DNA from: Pantoea sp. RIT-PI-b
GTDB lineage: Bacteria; Pseudomonadota; Gammaproteobacteria; Enterobacterales; Enterobacteriaceae
NCBI RefSeq assembly: GCF_001187905.1
Contig: NZ_LGIS01000014.1
Span: forward strand, 124,001 to 188,000
Direction: 5' to 3'
Length of the DNA stretch: 64,000 nucleotides
Under the pieces are notes generated by a model. That model did not search any database, had not been told where the DNA came from, and worked only from the letters and a program-made list of their open reading frames with translations. Every line of letters begins with the position of its first letter. Position 1 is the stretch's first letter. Below are positions 51,920-60,828 of this stretch, piece by piece. The position numbers were made by a program, and so were the translations under genes.

Positions 51920-52999
51920 TTATGGTGTCGTGGTGGTGGGCGCGGTTACTTCCGGGAACTCCTGAATGGTTACCGGCAACGTCATTTTCTTTTCATTGCG
52001 CAATATCTGCACGTCAATCACCGAACCTGGGCGAATTTCTGCCACCTGATCCATGGTTTCCTGCGCTGAGAGCGCGGTTTTGCCATTCACCTCAAGCAGC
52101 ACGTCATTAGCCTGAATCCCGGCGCTATCGGCGGGGCCACCTGGCGTAACATCGCTGACAATGATGCCCTGAACGCGATCGAGGTTATTCCCCTGGCCGT
52201 GCAGCGGCGGCAGTTCGCGACCGGTGATGCCAATGTATCCGCGAATCACCCGACCATCACGAATCAGCTTATCCATGATTTTGCTCGCCAACGCGGTAGG
52301 AATGGCGAAACCAATCCCTTCTGGCGTCTCGCCATCGCTGCTTTTATCAAACGTCAGCGTGTTAATGCCCATCAATTCGCCGAGCGAGTTAATCAACGCG
52401 CCGCCTGAATTGCCTTGATTGATGGAAGCATCGGTTTGCAGGAAGTTTTGTCGGCCAGATGAGCTCAGGCCAACGCGTCCGGTGGCACTGATAATGCCTT
52501 GCGTCACGGTTTGGCCGAGATTGTACGGATTGCCGATGGCCATCACCACGTCGCCGATGTGTGCGATACGTTTGGCGTTAATTGGGATCACCGGCAGGTT
52601 TGACGCGCTGATTTTCAGCACCGCTAAATCGGTCATGGCATCAGAGCCCACTAACGTGGCTTCGAAGAAACGGCCATCCTGCAGCGCGACGATGATCTGA
52701 TCGGCGTTGTTAATGACGTGTTTGTTGGTCAGGATATAACCTTTGGCGTTCATGATCACGCCAGAACCGAGCGTGGTGATACCGCGATTGTTGTTGCCGT
52801 GGGCGCTGCGGTTATAGACATTGACGACCGCGGGCACGGCACGTCGCACACCCTGATTGAAACTGACGGGTGCTTCATCATCGCTATTGTCATGCTCAAA
52901 GGTGATATTGCTGCCCATACGCAGCGCAGGGATCGCGACGAGCAGTAAGCCAGCCACGATCAGGCCCATCACCACAGAACGCAAAAGTTTAAGAAACAT
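51920..52999 (-). CDS. degS: Site-1 protease DegS, sensor of outer-membrane protein stress
   Basis: This 359-residue serine protease is anchored in the inner membrane and cleaves RseA when unfolded porin tails bind its PDZ domain, starting the sigma-E response. The N-terminal anchor (about residues 8-27), the catalytic triad His94, Asp124 and Ser198 (in NQGNSGGALI), and one C-terminal PDZ domain are visible. A proline- and threonine-rich tail ends the protein. It is encoded after degQ on the same strand, as in E. coli; the usual next gene mdh is replaced here by epmA on the opposite strand. Confidence 0.97.
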   Translation of the reverse strand: MFLKLLRSVVMGLIVAGLLLVAIPALRMGSNITFEHDNSDDEAPVSFNQGVRRAVPAVVNVYNRSAHGNNNRGITTLGSGVIMNAKGYILTNKHVINNADQIIVALQDGRFFEATLVGSDAMTDLAVLKISASNLPVIPINAKRIAHIGDVVMAIGNPYNLGQTVTQGIISATGRVGLSSSGRQNFLQTDASINQGNSGGALINSLGELMGINTLTFDKSSDGETPEGIGFAIPTALASKIMDKLIRDGRVIRGYIGITGRELPPLHGQGNNLDRVQGIIVSDVTPGGPADSAGIQANDVLLEVNGKTALSAQETMDQVAEIRPGSVIDVQILRNEKKMTLPVTIQEFPEVTAPTTTTP

Positions 53000-53048
53000 G
53001 GTGTTATTTCAAGCCAGGTGAGATCGCAGGGCAGAATAGCATGAGAAA

Positions 53049-53074
53049 GGCGGACAAACACCTGCTTGTCCGCC
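53049..53074 (-). terminator. Terminator of degQ
   Basis: GGCGGACAA and TTGTCCGCC form a perfect 9-bp stem around an 8-base loop, 11 bases after the degQ stop. Confidence 0.82.
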
Positions 53075-53085
53075 TGATGCGAGGA

Positions 53086-54456
53086 TTATCGCAGAAGCAG
53101 GTAAATACTTTCGTCGCCGCGCACCACGTTCAGTGCCAGCACCGGTGGTTTGCCTTCAAGCACTTTGCGCATTTCGGCAATCGATGCCACGCGATTGCGG
53201 TTCACACCGATGATCACATCGTCTTTCTGCAAACCAACTTGCTCCGCTGGCGTGCCTTTTTCGATGGCATCGACTTTCACGCCTTTATCACCGGTTTTAG
53301 TCGCGCCGTCGCTCAGCGTTGCGCCTTGCAGTGCTGGAGACATCAGCTGCGCGCTGGCGGTAGTCTGCGCGCTTTGTTCCAGCGTGACGGTGACATTTAC
53401 CGGTTTGCCTTCACGCAGCAGGCCGATCTTCACGTCCTGGCCCGGCGGCGTTGTACCCACTTTGACACGCAGCTCGGCAAAGCTGGTAATCGGCTTATCA
53501 TTGATGGAGGTAATAATATCGCCGGCTTTAATGCCCGCTTTCTCGGCGGCAGATTTCGGCAGCACTTCCGAAACAAAGGCACCGCGTTGTGCATCAACGT
53601 TAAACGCTTTGGCGATATCGGCGGTCATTTCCGTGCCTTTAATGCCCAGCTGGCCGCGCTTCACTTCGCCGAACTGGATAAGTTGCTGCGCGAGATTCAT
53701 CGCCATATTGGCTGGGATCGCGAAGCCAATACCGATGTTGCCGCCGCTGGAAGCCAGAATCGCGGTATTAATACCAATCAGCTCGCCATTCAGGTTAACC
53801 AATGCACCGCCGGAGTTGCCGCGGTTAATTGCGGCATCGGTCTGGATAAAGTTCTCCAGCCCTTCCAGATTCAGGCCGCTACGACCCAGCGCAGAGATGA
53901 TGCCGGAGGTGGCCGTCTGACCAAGGCCAAAGGGATTACCGATAGCCACCGCAAAATCACCCACTTTCAGCGAGTCCGAATCGGCGATTTTCACCTGGGT
54001 GAGGTTTTTTGCGCCCTCAATTTGAATCAAAGCGATATCGGTCTGCTCATCGTGACCAATCAGCTTGGCATCGTATTCGTTGCCGTCGCTCAACTGCACA
54101 TTGATTTTGTCTGCGCCGTTCACCACGTGATTGTTGGTAAGGACGTAACCTTTCGCGGCATCGATAATCACACCGGAACCCAGCCCTTCAAACGGCTGCG
54201 GTTGGGATTGTCCCGGCGCCTGACCAAAGAAGCGTTTCAGCGGCTCGGGGATATCTTGCGCCTGCTGGCCGGAATCGGTGCCCTCAACATGCACACTGAC
54301 TACCGCAGGCAGAACTTTCTCCAGCATTGGTGCCAGGCTTGGCAATGCTTGTCCCTGAATCTGGGCGGGTAGTGTGGCCAGCGCGCTCGGTGCCGCGGCC
54401 AGACTCATGCCAATGCTCAAGGCTAATGCGCTCAACAGTCGTGCTTGTTTTTTCAT
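53086..54456 (-). CDS. degQ: Periplasmic serine protease/chaperone DegQ
   Basis: This 456-residue HtrA-family protease degrades or protects unfolded envelope proteins. A signal peptide (cleavage near ALA-28), catalytic residues His110, Asp140 and Ser215 (in NRGNSGGALV), and two C-terminal PDZ domains are present. Length equals E. coli DegQ (455). The ATG giving MKKQARLLSALALS is chosen as the start of the signal peptide; earlier in-frame codons lie in the control region. A terminator hairpin separates it from degS downstream. It is transcribed in the same direction as zapG upstream, also across a terminator. Confidence 0.96.
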   Translation of the reverse strand: MKKQARLLSALALSIGMSLAAAPSALATLPAQIQGQALPSLAPMLEKVLPAVVSVHVEGTDSGQQAQDIPEPLKRFFGQAPGQSQPQPFEGLGSGVIIDAAKGYVLTNNHVVNGADKINVQLSDGNEYDAKLIGHDEQTDIALIQIEGAKNLTQVKIADSDSLKVGDFAVAIGNPFGLGQTATSGIISALGRSGLNLEGLENFIQTDAAINRGNSGGALVNLNGELIGINTAILASSGGNIGIGFAIPANMAMNLAQQLIQFGEVKRGQLGIKGTEMTADIAKAFNVDAQRGAFVSEVLPKSAAEKAGIKAGDIITSINDKPITSFAELRVKVGTTPPGQDVKIGLLREGKPVNVTVTLEQSAQTTASAQLMSPALQGATLSDGATKTGDKGVKVDAIEKGTPAEQVGLQKDDVIIGVNRNRVASIAEMRKVLEGKPPVLALNVVRGDESIYLLLR

Positions 54457-54538
54457 TGCTACAACGCTCTCGCTGCGAAAAGAAAAGGGGATAAAAAAGT
54501 GTGACAGTCTTTTGGGGCAAGGGTTCGACAAACAAAAA

Positions 54539-54559
54539 GGGCACAGCCAAGCTGTGCCC
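54539..54559 (-). terminator. Terminator of zapG
   Basis: On the minus strand GGGCACAGC-TTG-GCTGTGCCC is followed by TTTTTGTTTG, a rho-independent terminator right after the zapG stop. Confidence 0.88.
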
Positions 54560-54567
54560 CAAAAGGA

Positions 54568-54972
54568 TTAATTACGCGGTGTGCGATCGCTACCTCGTAA
54601 CAGGCCGGATGCGCCTTCAGAGTAATCGCGCGGCATTTGTACCGGCGCCTGATCGTTATCCGCTTCGGCTTCCGTTAACTGGTAGGCAAACGGATTTTTC
54701 TCGCCTGGCAGATTTGGCAGCAGGTCGTTTGACCCTTTCGCCATGTGCTGATACAGCTGGCGATAATCATGCGCCATGTTGTCCAGCAGCTCGGCACTGC
54801 GTGCAAAGTGGTTGGTGAGCTCCTCGCGGTAATCCGCCAGCTCAGCCTTCGATTTTTCCAGCTCATACTGCATGCTACGCTGCTCACGCAGCTTCTTGTT
54901 GCCAAAACGCATCACTACCGCGCCGACAATAATGCCAATCACTAAACCAATCAGCCCGTATTCCCAGGTCAT
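54568..54972 (-). CDS. zapG: Division/envelope coordination protein ZapG (YhcB)
   Basis: This 134-residue protein (YhcB, DUF1043) has one N-terminal membrane helix (YGLIGLVIGIIVGAVVM) followed by a coiled coil (about residues 30-80) and a disordered tail. It helps coordinate cell division and envelope synthesis. The first residues MTWEYGLIGL match E. coli. It is divergent from zapE, the standard arrangement, and upstream of degQ on the same strand. Nothing unusual is seen. Confidence 0.95.
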   Translation of the reverse strand: MTWEYGLIGLVIGIIVGAVVMRFGNKKLREQRSMQYELEKSKAELADYREELTNHFARSAELLDNMAHDYRQLYQHMAKGSNDLLPNLPGEKNPFAYQLTEAEADNDQAPVQMPRDYSEGASGLLRGSDRTPRN

Positions 54973-55162
54973 AATGACTCCCGTGTAATTTCCGTTGTTT
55001 CGTAGGGCATTGCTTCTGCTGCAACATCAACTTCAATAGCAGCCACTATACCCAATAATCTATTGGAAGTGGAACTATCGGGCTGCATAGCATAGTGTAG
55101 AGCGGCCTAATTTTCGTCAACCGACCCGTGAATCGGACTTTTTCAGGGATTCTGAGAGAACC

Positions 55163-56290
55163 ATGCAAACCTCATCTCCGCTTGCACGCTATGAGCAGGC
55201 GCTGTCGCAGGGCGAATTCCGCCCGGATGACGTACAACGAGAAGCGATTACCCGCTTAGATGCCATCCAGCAAGGATTGATTGCCCGTCAGCAACACGTT
55301 GAACCGGAAGCAAAAGGTCTGTTTGGCCGCTTATCTAAGATGATCAATAAAGAGAAAAGCACCCGCGATGCGCCGGTGCGCGGCCTCTATATGTGGGGTG
55401 GCGTTGGGCGCGGTAAAACCTGGGTGATGGACCTGTTTTTTCAGTCAATTCCTGGCGATCGTAAGCTGCGTCTGCATTTCCACCGCTTTATGCTGCGTGT
55501 CCATCAGGAGCTGACGCAACTGCAGGGCCACAGCGATCCGCTGCTGATTGTCGCCGATCGCTTTAAAGCGGAAACCGACATTCTCTGTTTTGATGAATTT
55601 TTTGTCTCGGACATCACCGATGCCATGCTGCTCGGCACGCTAATGGAAGCGCTGTTTGCGCGCGGTATTTCGCTGGTCGCGACCTCAAATATTCCGCCGG
55701 ATGAACTCTACCGCAACGGCTTGCAGCGTGCGCGTTTCCTGCCTGCCATCGAACAAATCAAGCGTCATTGCGAAGTGATGAACGTTGACGCCGGTATCGA
55801 CTACCGCTTACGTACCTTAACGTCGGCACATTTGTGGAATTTCCCGCTGAGCGATGCCACGCATAGCGAAATGGAGCGCATGTTCCGCGCGCTGTCAGGC
55901 AAAGCACGTGAAGATGCGCCGGTGCTGGAAATTAACCATCGGCAGATGCCGACGCTCGGCGTGCATGAAGGCGTGCTGGCGATTGATTTCCTGACGCTAT
56001 GCGGCGAAGGGCGCAGCCAGCATGACTATATTGAGCTATCACGCCGTTTTCATAGCGTCTTGCTGTATGATGTGCCGGTGATGATTTATAAGACCGAAGA
56101 TCAGGCGCGTCGCTTCCTTGCGCTGGTCGATGAATTCTACGAACGCCACGTGAAACTGGTGGTGGCGGCAGAAACGTCACTGTTTGAAATTTATCAGGGC
56201 ACACGCTTGAAGTTTGAGTATCAACGCTGCTTGTCGCGTTTGCAGGAGATGCAAAGCGAAGAGTATTTGCGTCTGCCGCATCTGCCCTGA
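55163..56290 (+). CDS. zapE: Cell-division ATPase ZapE
   Basis: This 375-residue AFG1-like AAA ATPase associates with the Z ring during constriction. The Walker A motif GGVGRGKTWVMD and the Walker B DILCFDEFFVSD are clear, along with the family's ASNIPPDELYRNGLQR segment. Length matches E. coli ZapE. It is divergent from zapG and upstream of rplM-rpsI, the order found in E. coli. A 238-bp leader containing the ribosomal-protein promoter follows it. Confidence 0.95.
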   Translation: MQTSSPLARYEQALSQGEFRPDDVQREAITRLDAIQQGLIARQQHVEPEAKGLFGRLSKMINKEKSTRDAPVRGLYMWGGVGRGKTWVMDLFFQSIPGDRKLRLHFHRFMLRVHQELTQLQGHSDPLLIVADRFKAETDILCFDEFFVSDITDAMLLGTLMEALFARGISLVATSNIPPDELYRNGLQRARFLPAIEQIKRHCEVMNVDAGIDYRLRTLTSAHLWNFPLSDATHSEMERMFRALSGKAREDAPVLEINHRQMPTLGVHEGVLAIDFLTLCGEGRSQHDYIELSRRFHSVLLYDVPVMIYKTEDQARRFLALVDEFYERHVKLVVAAETSLFEIYQGTRLKFEYQRCLSRLQEMQSEEYLRLPHLP

Positions 56291-56957
<667 letters not shown>

Positions 56958-56969
56958 TCGGGATTATAG

Positions 56970-57365
<396 letters not shown>

Positions 57366-57694
57366 TTGTTTGCTGCTTCGGCAGCGGCAGTTGGCTCAAA
57401 AAACCCGCTTCGGCGGGTTTTTTATTATCTGTATTTATGATTTTTTCCCACAAAAAACGCGAGCTTTACCCGCATTTTGCCCGCAAATCATCATGCCCGC
57501 CCCACAAGCTGCTTAAAATCTGGTAAACTCACTGTCACTTTGCGCCTGCGAGACGCAGCGTTGTGCTTGTCGTTCCTGTCCGGAAGACCGGGCGATGCTT
57601 TTAACGCTGACGGTAGGCGAATCTGATGAGCCGGTGAGTCGCCGCGTGGTTGGCTATTCGCAGTATCTTTTTGTGAACAAACTTGGAGGTTTTC
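57366..57694 (+). other. Terminator, sspA promoter and leader region
   Basis: About 330 bp between rpsI and sspA. It holds the rpsI terminator at its start and a long untranslated stretch before sspA. A TGGTAAACT element near 57522 could be an extended -10 for sspA, but I cannot confirm the promoter. No gene is seen. Confidence 0.5.
57398..57424 (+). terminator. Terminator of rplM-rpsI
   Basis: AAAAACCCGC-TTCG-GCGGGTTTTTT is a textbook rho-independent terminator with a stable UUCG loop. Confidence 0.95.
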
Positions 57695-58336
57695 ATGGCT
57701 GTCGCTGCCAACAAACGTTCGGTAATGACGCTGTTTTCTGGTCCGACTGACATTTTCAGCCATCAGGTACGTATTGTACTGGCTGAGAAGGGCGTCAGCG
57801 TGGAGATCGAGCAGGTTGAAACGGATAACCTGCCGCAGGATCTGATTGACCTCAACCCGTATCGCACCGTACCTACGCTGGTCGACCGTGAACTGACGCT
57901 GTATGAATCACGCATCATCATGGAATACCTCGATGAGCGTTTCCCGCATCCTCCGCTGATGCCGGTTTACCCGGTGGCACGTGGTGAAAGCCGTCTGATG
58001 ATGCACCGCATCGAGCAGGATTGGTATAGCCTGATGCGCACCATCGAAACTACCAACGGTGCAGAAGCCGATGCAGCGCGTAAGCAACTGCGTGAAGAGC
58101 TGCTGGCCATTGCGCCACTGTTCGCACGCACGCCGTTCTTCATGAGTGAAGAGTTCAGTCTGGTGGATTGCTATCTGGCACCGCTGTTATGGCGTCTGCC
58201 GCAGATGGGTGTTGATCTGTCTGGCGCGGGTTCTAAAGAGCTGAAAGGCTACATGACACGTGTGTTTGAGCGTGACTCTTTCCTTGCGTCACTGACGGAA
58301 GCAGAACGTGAAATGCGCCTGCAAGCTCGGGGCTAA
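57695..58336 (+). CDS. sspA: Stringent starvation protein A
   Basis: This 213-residue GST-fold protein binds RNA polymerase and alters stationary-phase and acid-stress gene expression. MAVAANKRSVMTLFSGPTDI, the RIVLAEKGVSVEIEQVET region and the ESRIIMEYLDERFPHPPLMP motif are nearly identical to E. coli; it lacks glutathione transferase activity in that organism. GGAGG lies before the ATG; a start four codons earlier would overlap this site. It is three bases upstream of sspB, one operon. Confidence 0.97.
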   Translation: MAVAANKRSVMTLFSGPTDIFSHQVRIVLAEKGVSVEIEQVETDNLPQDLIDLNPYRTVPTLVDRELTLYESRIIMEYLDERFPHPPLMPVYPVARGESRLMMHRIEQDWYSLMRTIETTNGAEADAARKQLREELLAIAPLFARTPFFMSEEFSLVDCYLAPLLWRLPQMGVDLSGAGSKELKGYMTRVFERDSFLASLTEAEREMRLQARG

Positions 58337-58339
58337 CGT

Positions 58340-58828
58340 ATGGAAATGTCGCAACTAACGGCGCGTCGTCCCTATCTGCTGCGTGCGTTCTATGACTGGT
58401 TGCTTGATAACCAGCTGACGCCGCACCTGGTGGTCGACATCAATCTGCCTGGTGTGCAGGTGCCGCTGGAGTATGCGCGTGATGGACAGATCGTTCTGAA
58501 CATCGCGCCGCGTGCGGTTGGCAATCTTGACCTCGCCAATGATGAAGTGCGTTTTAATGCGCGTTTCGGCGGTGTACCGCGTCAGGTTTCTGTGCCGATG
58601 GCTGCGGTTCTGGCGATTTATGCCCGTGAAAACGGCGCTGGTACCATGTTTGAACCGGAACCGGCCTATGAGCTGGCGACGGACGAACAAGAAGCTGGCG
58701 GTCAGGAAGAGACGATGATGTCTGTGATTGATGGCGATCGTCCGGACGATGCGACTGACGACGATCACTCGCCAGATGATGAGCCGCCACCGCGTGGCGG
58801 ACGACCTTCACTACGTGTAGTGAAGTAA
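58340..58828 (+). CDS. sspB: ClpXP specificity-enhancing factor SspB
   Basis: This 162-residue adaptor delivers SsrA-tagged proteins and RseA fragments to ClpXP. The folded N-terminal domain (SQLTARRPYLLRAFYDWLLD, IVLNIAPRAVGNLDLANDEV) is followed by an acidic flexible linker and the C-terminal ClpX-binding tail RPSLRVVK, all conserved with E. coli. The linker is a few residues different in length, as usual. It is coupled to sspA and closed by a bidirectional terminator shared with the convergent reductase gene. In E. coli the nan and gltBD genes follow at this place. Confidence 0.97.
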   Translation: MEMSQLTARRPYLLRAFYDWLLDNQLTPHLVVDINLPGVQVPLEYARDGQIVLNIAPRAVGNLDLANDEVRFNARFGGVPRQVSVPMAAVLAIYARENGAGTMFEPEPAYELATDEQEAGGQEETMMSVIDGDRPDDATDDDHSPDDEPPPRGGRPSLRVVK

Positions 58829-58850
58829 TACGTCTGAGAGTGAGAAATAA

Positions 58851-58876
58851 AAAACGGGCCGATTGGCCCGTTTTTT
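58851..58876. terminator. Bidirectional terminator between sspB and the reductase gene
   Basis: AAAACGGGCC-GATT-GGCCCGTTTTTTT has matching A- and T-runs and can act for both convergent transcripts. Confidence 0.92.
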
Positions 58877-58890
58877 TATGCCTGCGCGTC

Positions 58891-60639
58891 TCAGTAGACG
58901 TCGCGCAGATAGCGTTTATCTTTCTTGAGCTGATCGATGTAAGCCGCAGCACGTTCGCTGGACAAGCCACCGAACTGGCGAACCACTTCATACAGCGCAG
59001 CATCCACATCTTTCGCCATACGCGAGGCATCGCCACATACGTAGAAGTAGGCGCCATCCTGTAGCCAGGCATACAGCTCCGCGCCTTTCTCTAGCATGCG
59101 GTTCTGCACGTAAATCTTCTCTTCCTGATCGCGCGAGAAGGCCAGATCCAGATTAGTCAGCAGACCTTTCTCCTGCCATGCCTGCAACTCATCTTCATAG
59201 ATATAATCATGTGCCTGATGCTGGTCACCGAAGAACAGCCAGTTTTTGCCTTCAGCGCCGGTTGCCTGGCGCTCCTGCAGGAAGGCGCGGAACGGAGCGA
59301 TACCCGTTCCCGGGCCAACCATGATCAGCGGCGCATTGCCGTTTGCTGGCACGCGGAACGCTTTGTTAGGCGAAATGAAGATCGCTGGCTTTTCGCCACG
59401 ACGTACACGTTCAGCCAGGTAGGTTGAACACACGCCTTTACGCTCGCGGCCGCCGCTGTGATAGCGCACGGAAGCGATGGTCAGATGCACCTGATTAGGG
59501 TGCGCTTTCGAGCTCGACGAGATGGAATACGCGCGGTGCTGCAATGGACGCAGCATGGCAACCAATTCCGGCACTGACAGGCTGCGCGTCAGCTCAAGCT
59601 GCAGCAGATCCAGCGTATCTTTGCCCCACAGCCAAACGGCAAGGGTATCTTTATCGTCGTGCTGCAATACGTGACGCAGTTCCTGGTTGGTGGTGTGCTG
59701 TCCAACCCACTCAATCAGTTTGCGTGATGGCTCAGAGATTTCGAACTGATACGTCAGCAGATCGCCGAGGTTACGGTCAAAGCCTGGCACCGGCGTCTCA
59801 TAGTCCGCTTTCAGTTCGGCCAGCAGCAGTGACACCAACGCTGCGTCATTCACGGGGATCACACCCAGCGCGTCGCCCGCTTCATATTTCAGACCGCTGT
59901 CGCTGAGATCGAATTCAAAGTGGCGAATATCTTTTGCCGACTCTTCTGCTGAGAGACGCTTGTTCGTTGCCAGCGCAGCTGCATAGGGATTTTGCTTATT
60001 GCTGCCCGGAATCACCGGCGCTTCTGGCGCACTTTCCAGCGCGGTACCGCTGCTGCCAGCGCTGGCAGCAAACTGTGGCATTGCCGTGCCGATCCACTCG
60101 CTGGATGGCTCTTCAAAGTCGATATCGCAGTCGATACGATCGGCAACACGTTTCGCGCCGAGCTGCTCGAGACGCATATCGATGAATTTACCTGCCTGGC
60201 AGAAACCGTCGTAGCCGGTGTCGCCAATTGCCAGGACCGCAAAGTGCATCTGCTCCAGACGTGGCGCGGTGCTGGCTGAAATCGCCTGCCAAAACAGCTG
60301 GGCGTTATCCGGCATTTCGCCTTCGCCGTAGGTTGAGGTAACGATCAGCACGTGACGCATAGTGGCGAACACATCCAGATCCACCTCACCCAGCGCCTGT
60401 ACCACCGGCACCAGACCTTTGGCACGAGCGGCTTTGGCAGCCGTTTGTGACAGCGCTTCAGCATTACCGGTCTGTGAACCGAACAGGATATGCAGTTGCG
60501 TATTGGCACCTGCGGCCGGCGCGCTCTGCTTGTCTTCTAATACCAGCAGGCGCGAATGGAGACCGGCGAGAAAGCCCGCCAGCCAGTATTTCTGCTCACC
60601 GTTAAACGGAGCATCTTCAGGAATGTAAGGAATTTTCAT
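58891..60639 (-). CDS. CysJ-like diflavin (FMN/FAD) reductase next to a glutamate-synthase-like gene
   Basis: This 582-residue protein has the CysJ/P450-reductase layout: a flavodoxin-like FMN domain (GSQTGNAE near residue 55; TSTYGEGEMPDN), a linker, an FAD domain with the RAYSISSSS motif, and an NADPH domain with GPGTGIAPFRAF and CGDASRMAKDVD, ending in the aromatic DVY. It would pass electrons from NADPH through FAD and FMN to a partner. No sulfite reductase hemoprotein gene (cysI) is beside it; the gene upstream on the same strand encodes a glutamate-synthase-like large subunit, in the place where GltD would be expected. The ATG giving MKIPYIP is preferred to a TTG five codons earlier. 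It is probably a paralogue of the cys-operon CysJ. Confidence 0.9.
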   Translation of the reverse strand: MKIPYIPEDAPFNGEQKYWLAGFLAGLHSRLLVLEDKQSAPAAGANTQLHILFGSQTGNAEALSQTAAKAARAKGLVPVVQALGEVDLDVFATMRHVLIVTSTYGEGEMPDNAQLFWQAISASTAPRLEQMHFAVLAIGDTGYDGFCQAGKFIDMRLEQLGAKRVADRIDCDIDFEEPSSEWIGTAMPQFAASAGSSGTALESAPEAPVIPGSNKQNPYAAALATNKRLSAEESAKDIRHFEFDLSDSGLKYEAGDALGVIPVNDAALVSLLLAELKADYETPVPGFDRNLGDLLTYQFEISEPSRKLIEWVGQHTTNQELRHVLQHDDKDTLAVWLWGKDTLDLLQLELTRSLSVPELVAMLRPLQHRAYSISSSSKAHPNQVHLTIASVRYHSGGRERKGVCSTYLAERVRRGEKPAIFISPNKAFRVPANGNAPLIMVGPGTGIAPFRAFLQERQATGAEGKNWLFFGDQHQAHDYIYEDELQAWQEKGLLTNLDLAFSRDQEEKIYVQNRMLEKGAELYAWLQDGAYFYVCGDASRMAKDVDAALYEVVRQFGGLSSERAAAYIDQLKKDKRYLRDVY

Positions 60640-60672
60640 CGGTAAGGCACTCAATCCTGTTCAAAATTTTTT

Positions 60673-60797
<125 letters not shown>

Positions 60798-60828
60798 TCT
60801 AAATTACACATGTTCAGTAGTGCTGTAA

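Noticed and set aside
53041..54372. A 443-codon open frame on the plus strand antisense to degQ
   Set aside because: The composition is unlike a protein, there is no ribosome-binding site, and degQ on the other strand has a complete catalytic triad and PDZ domains.
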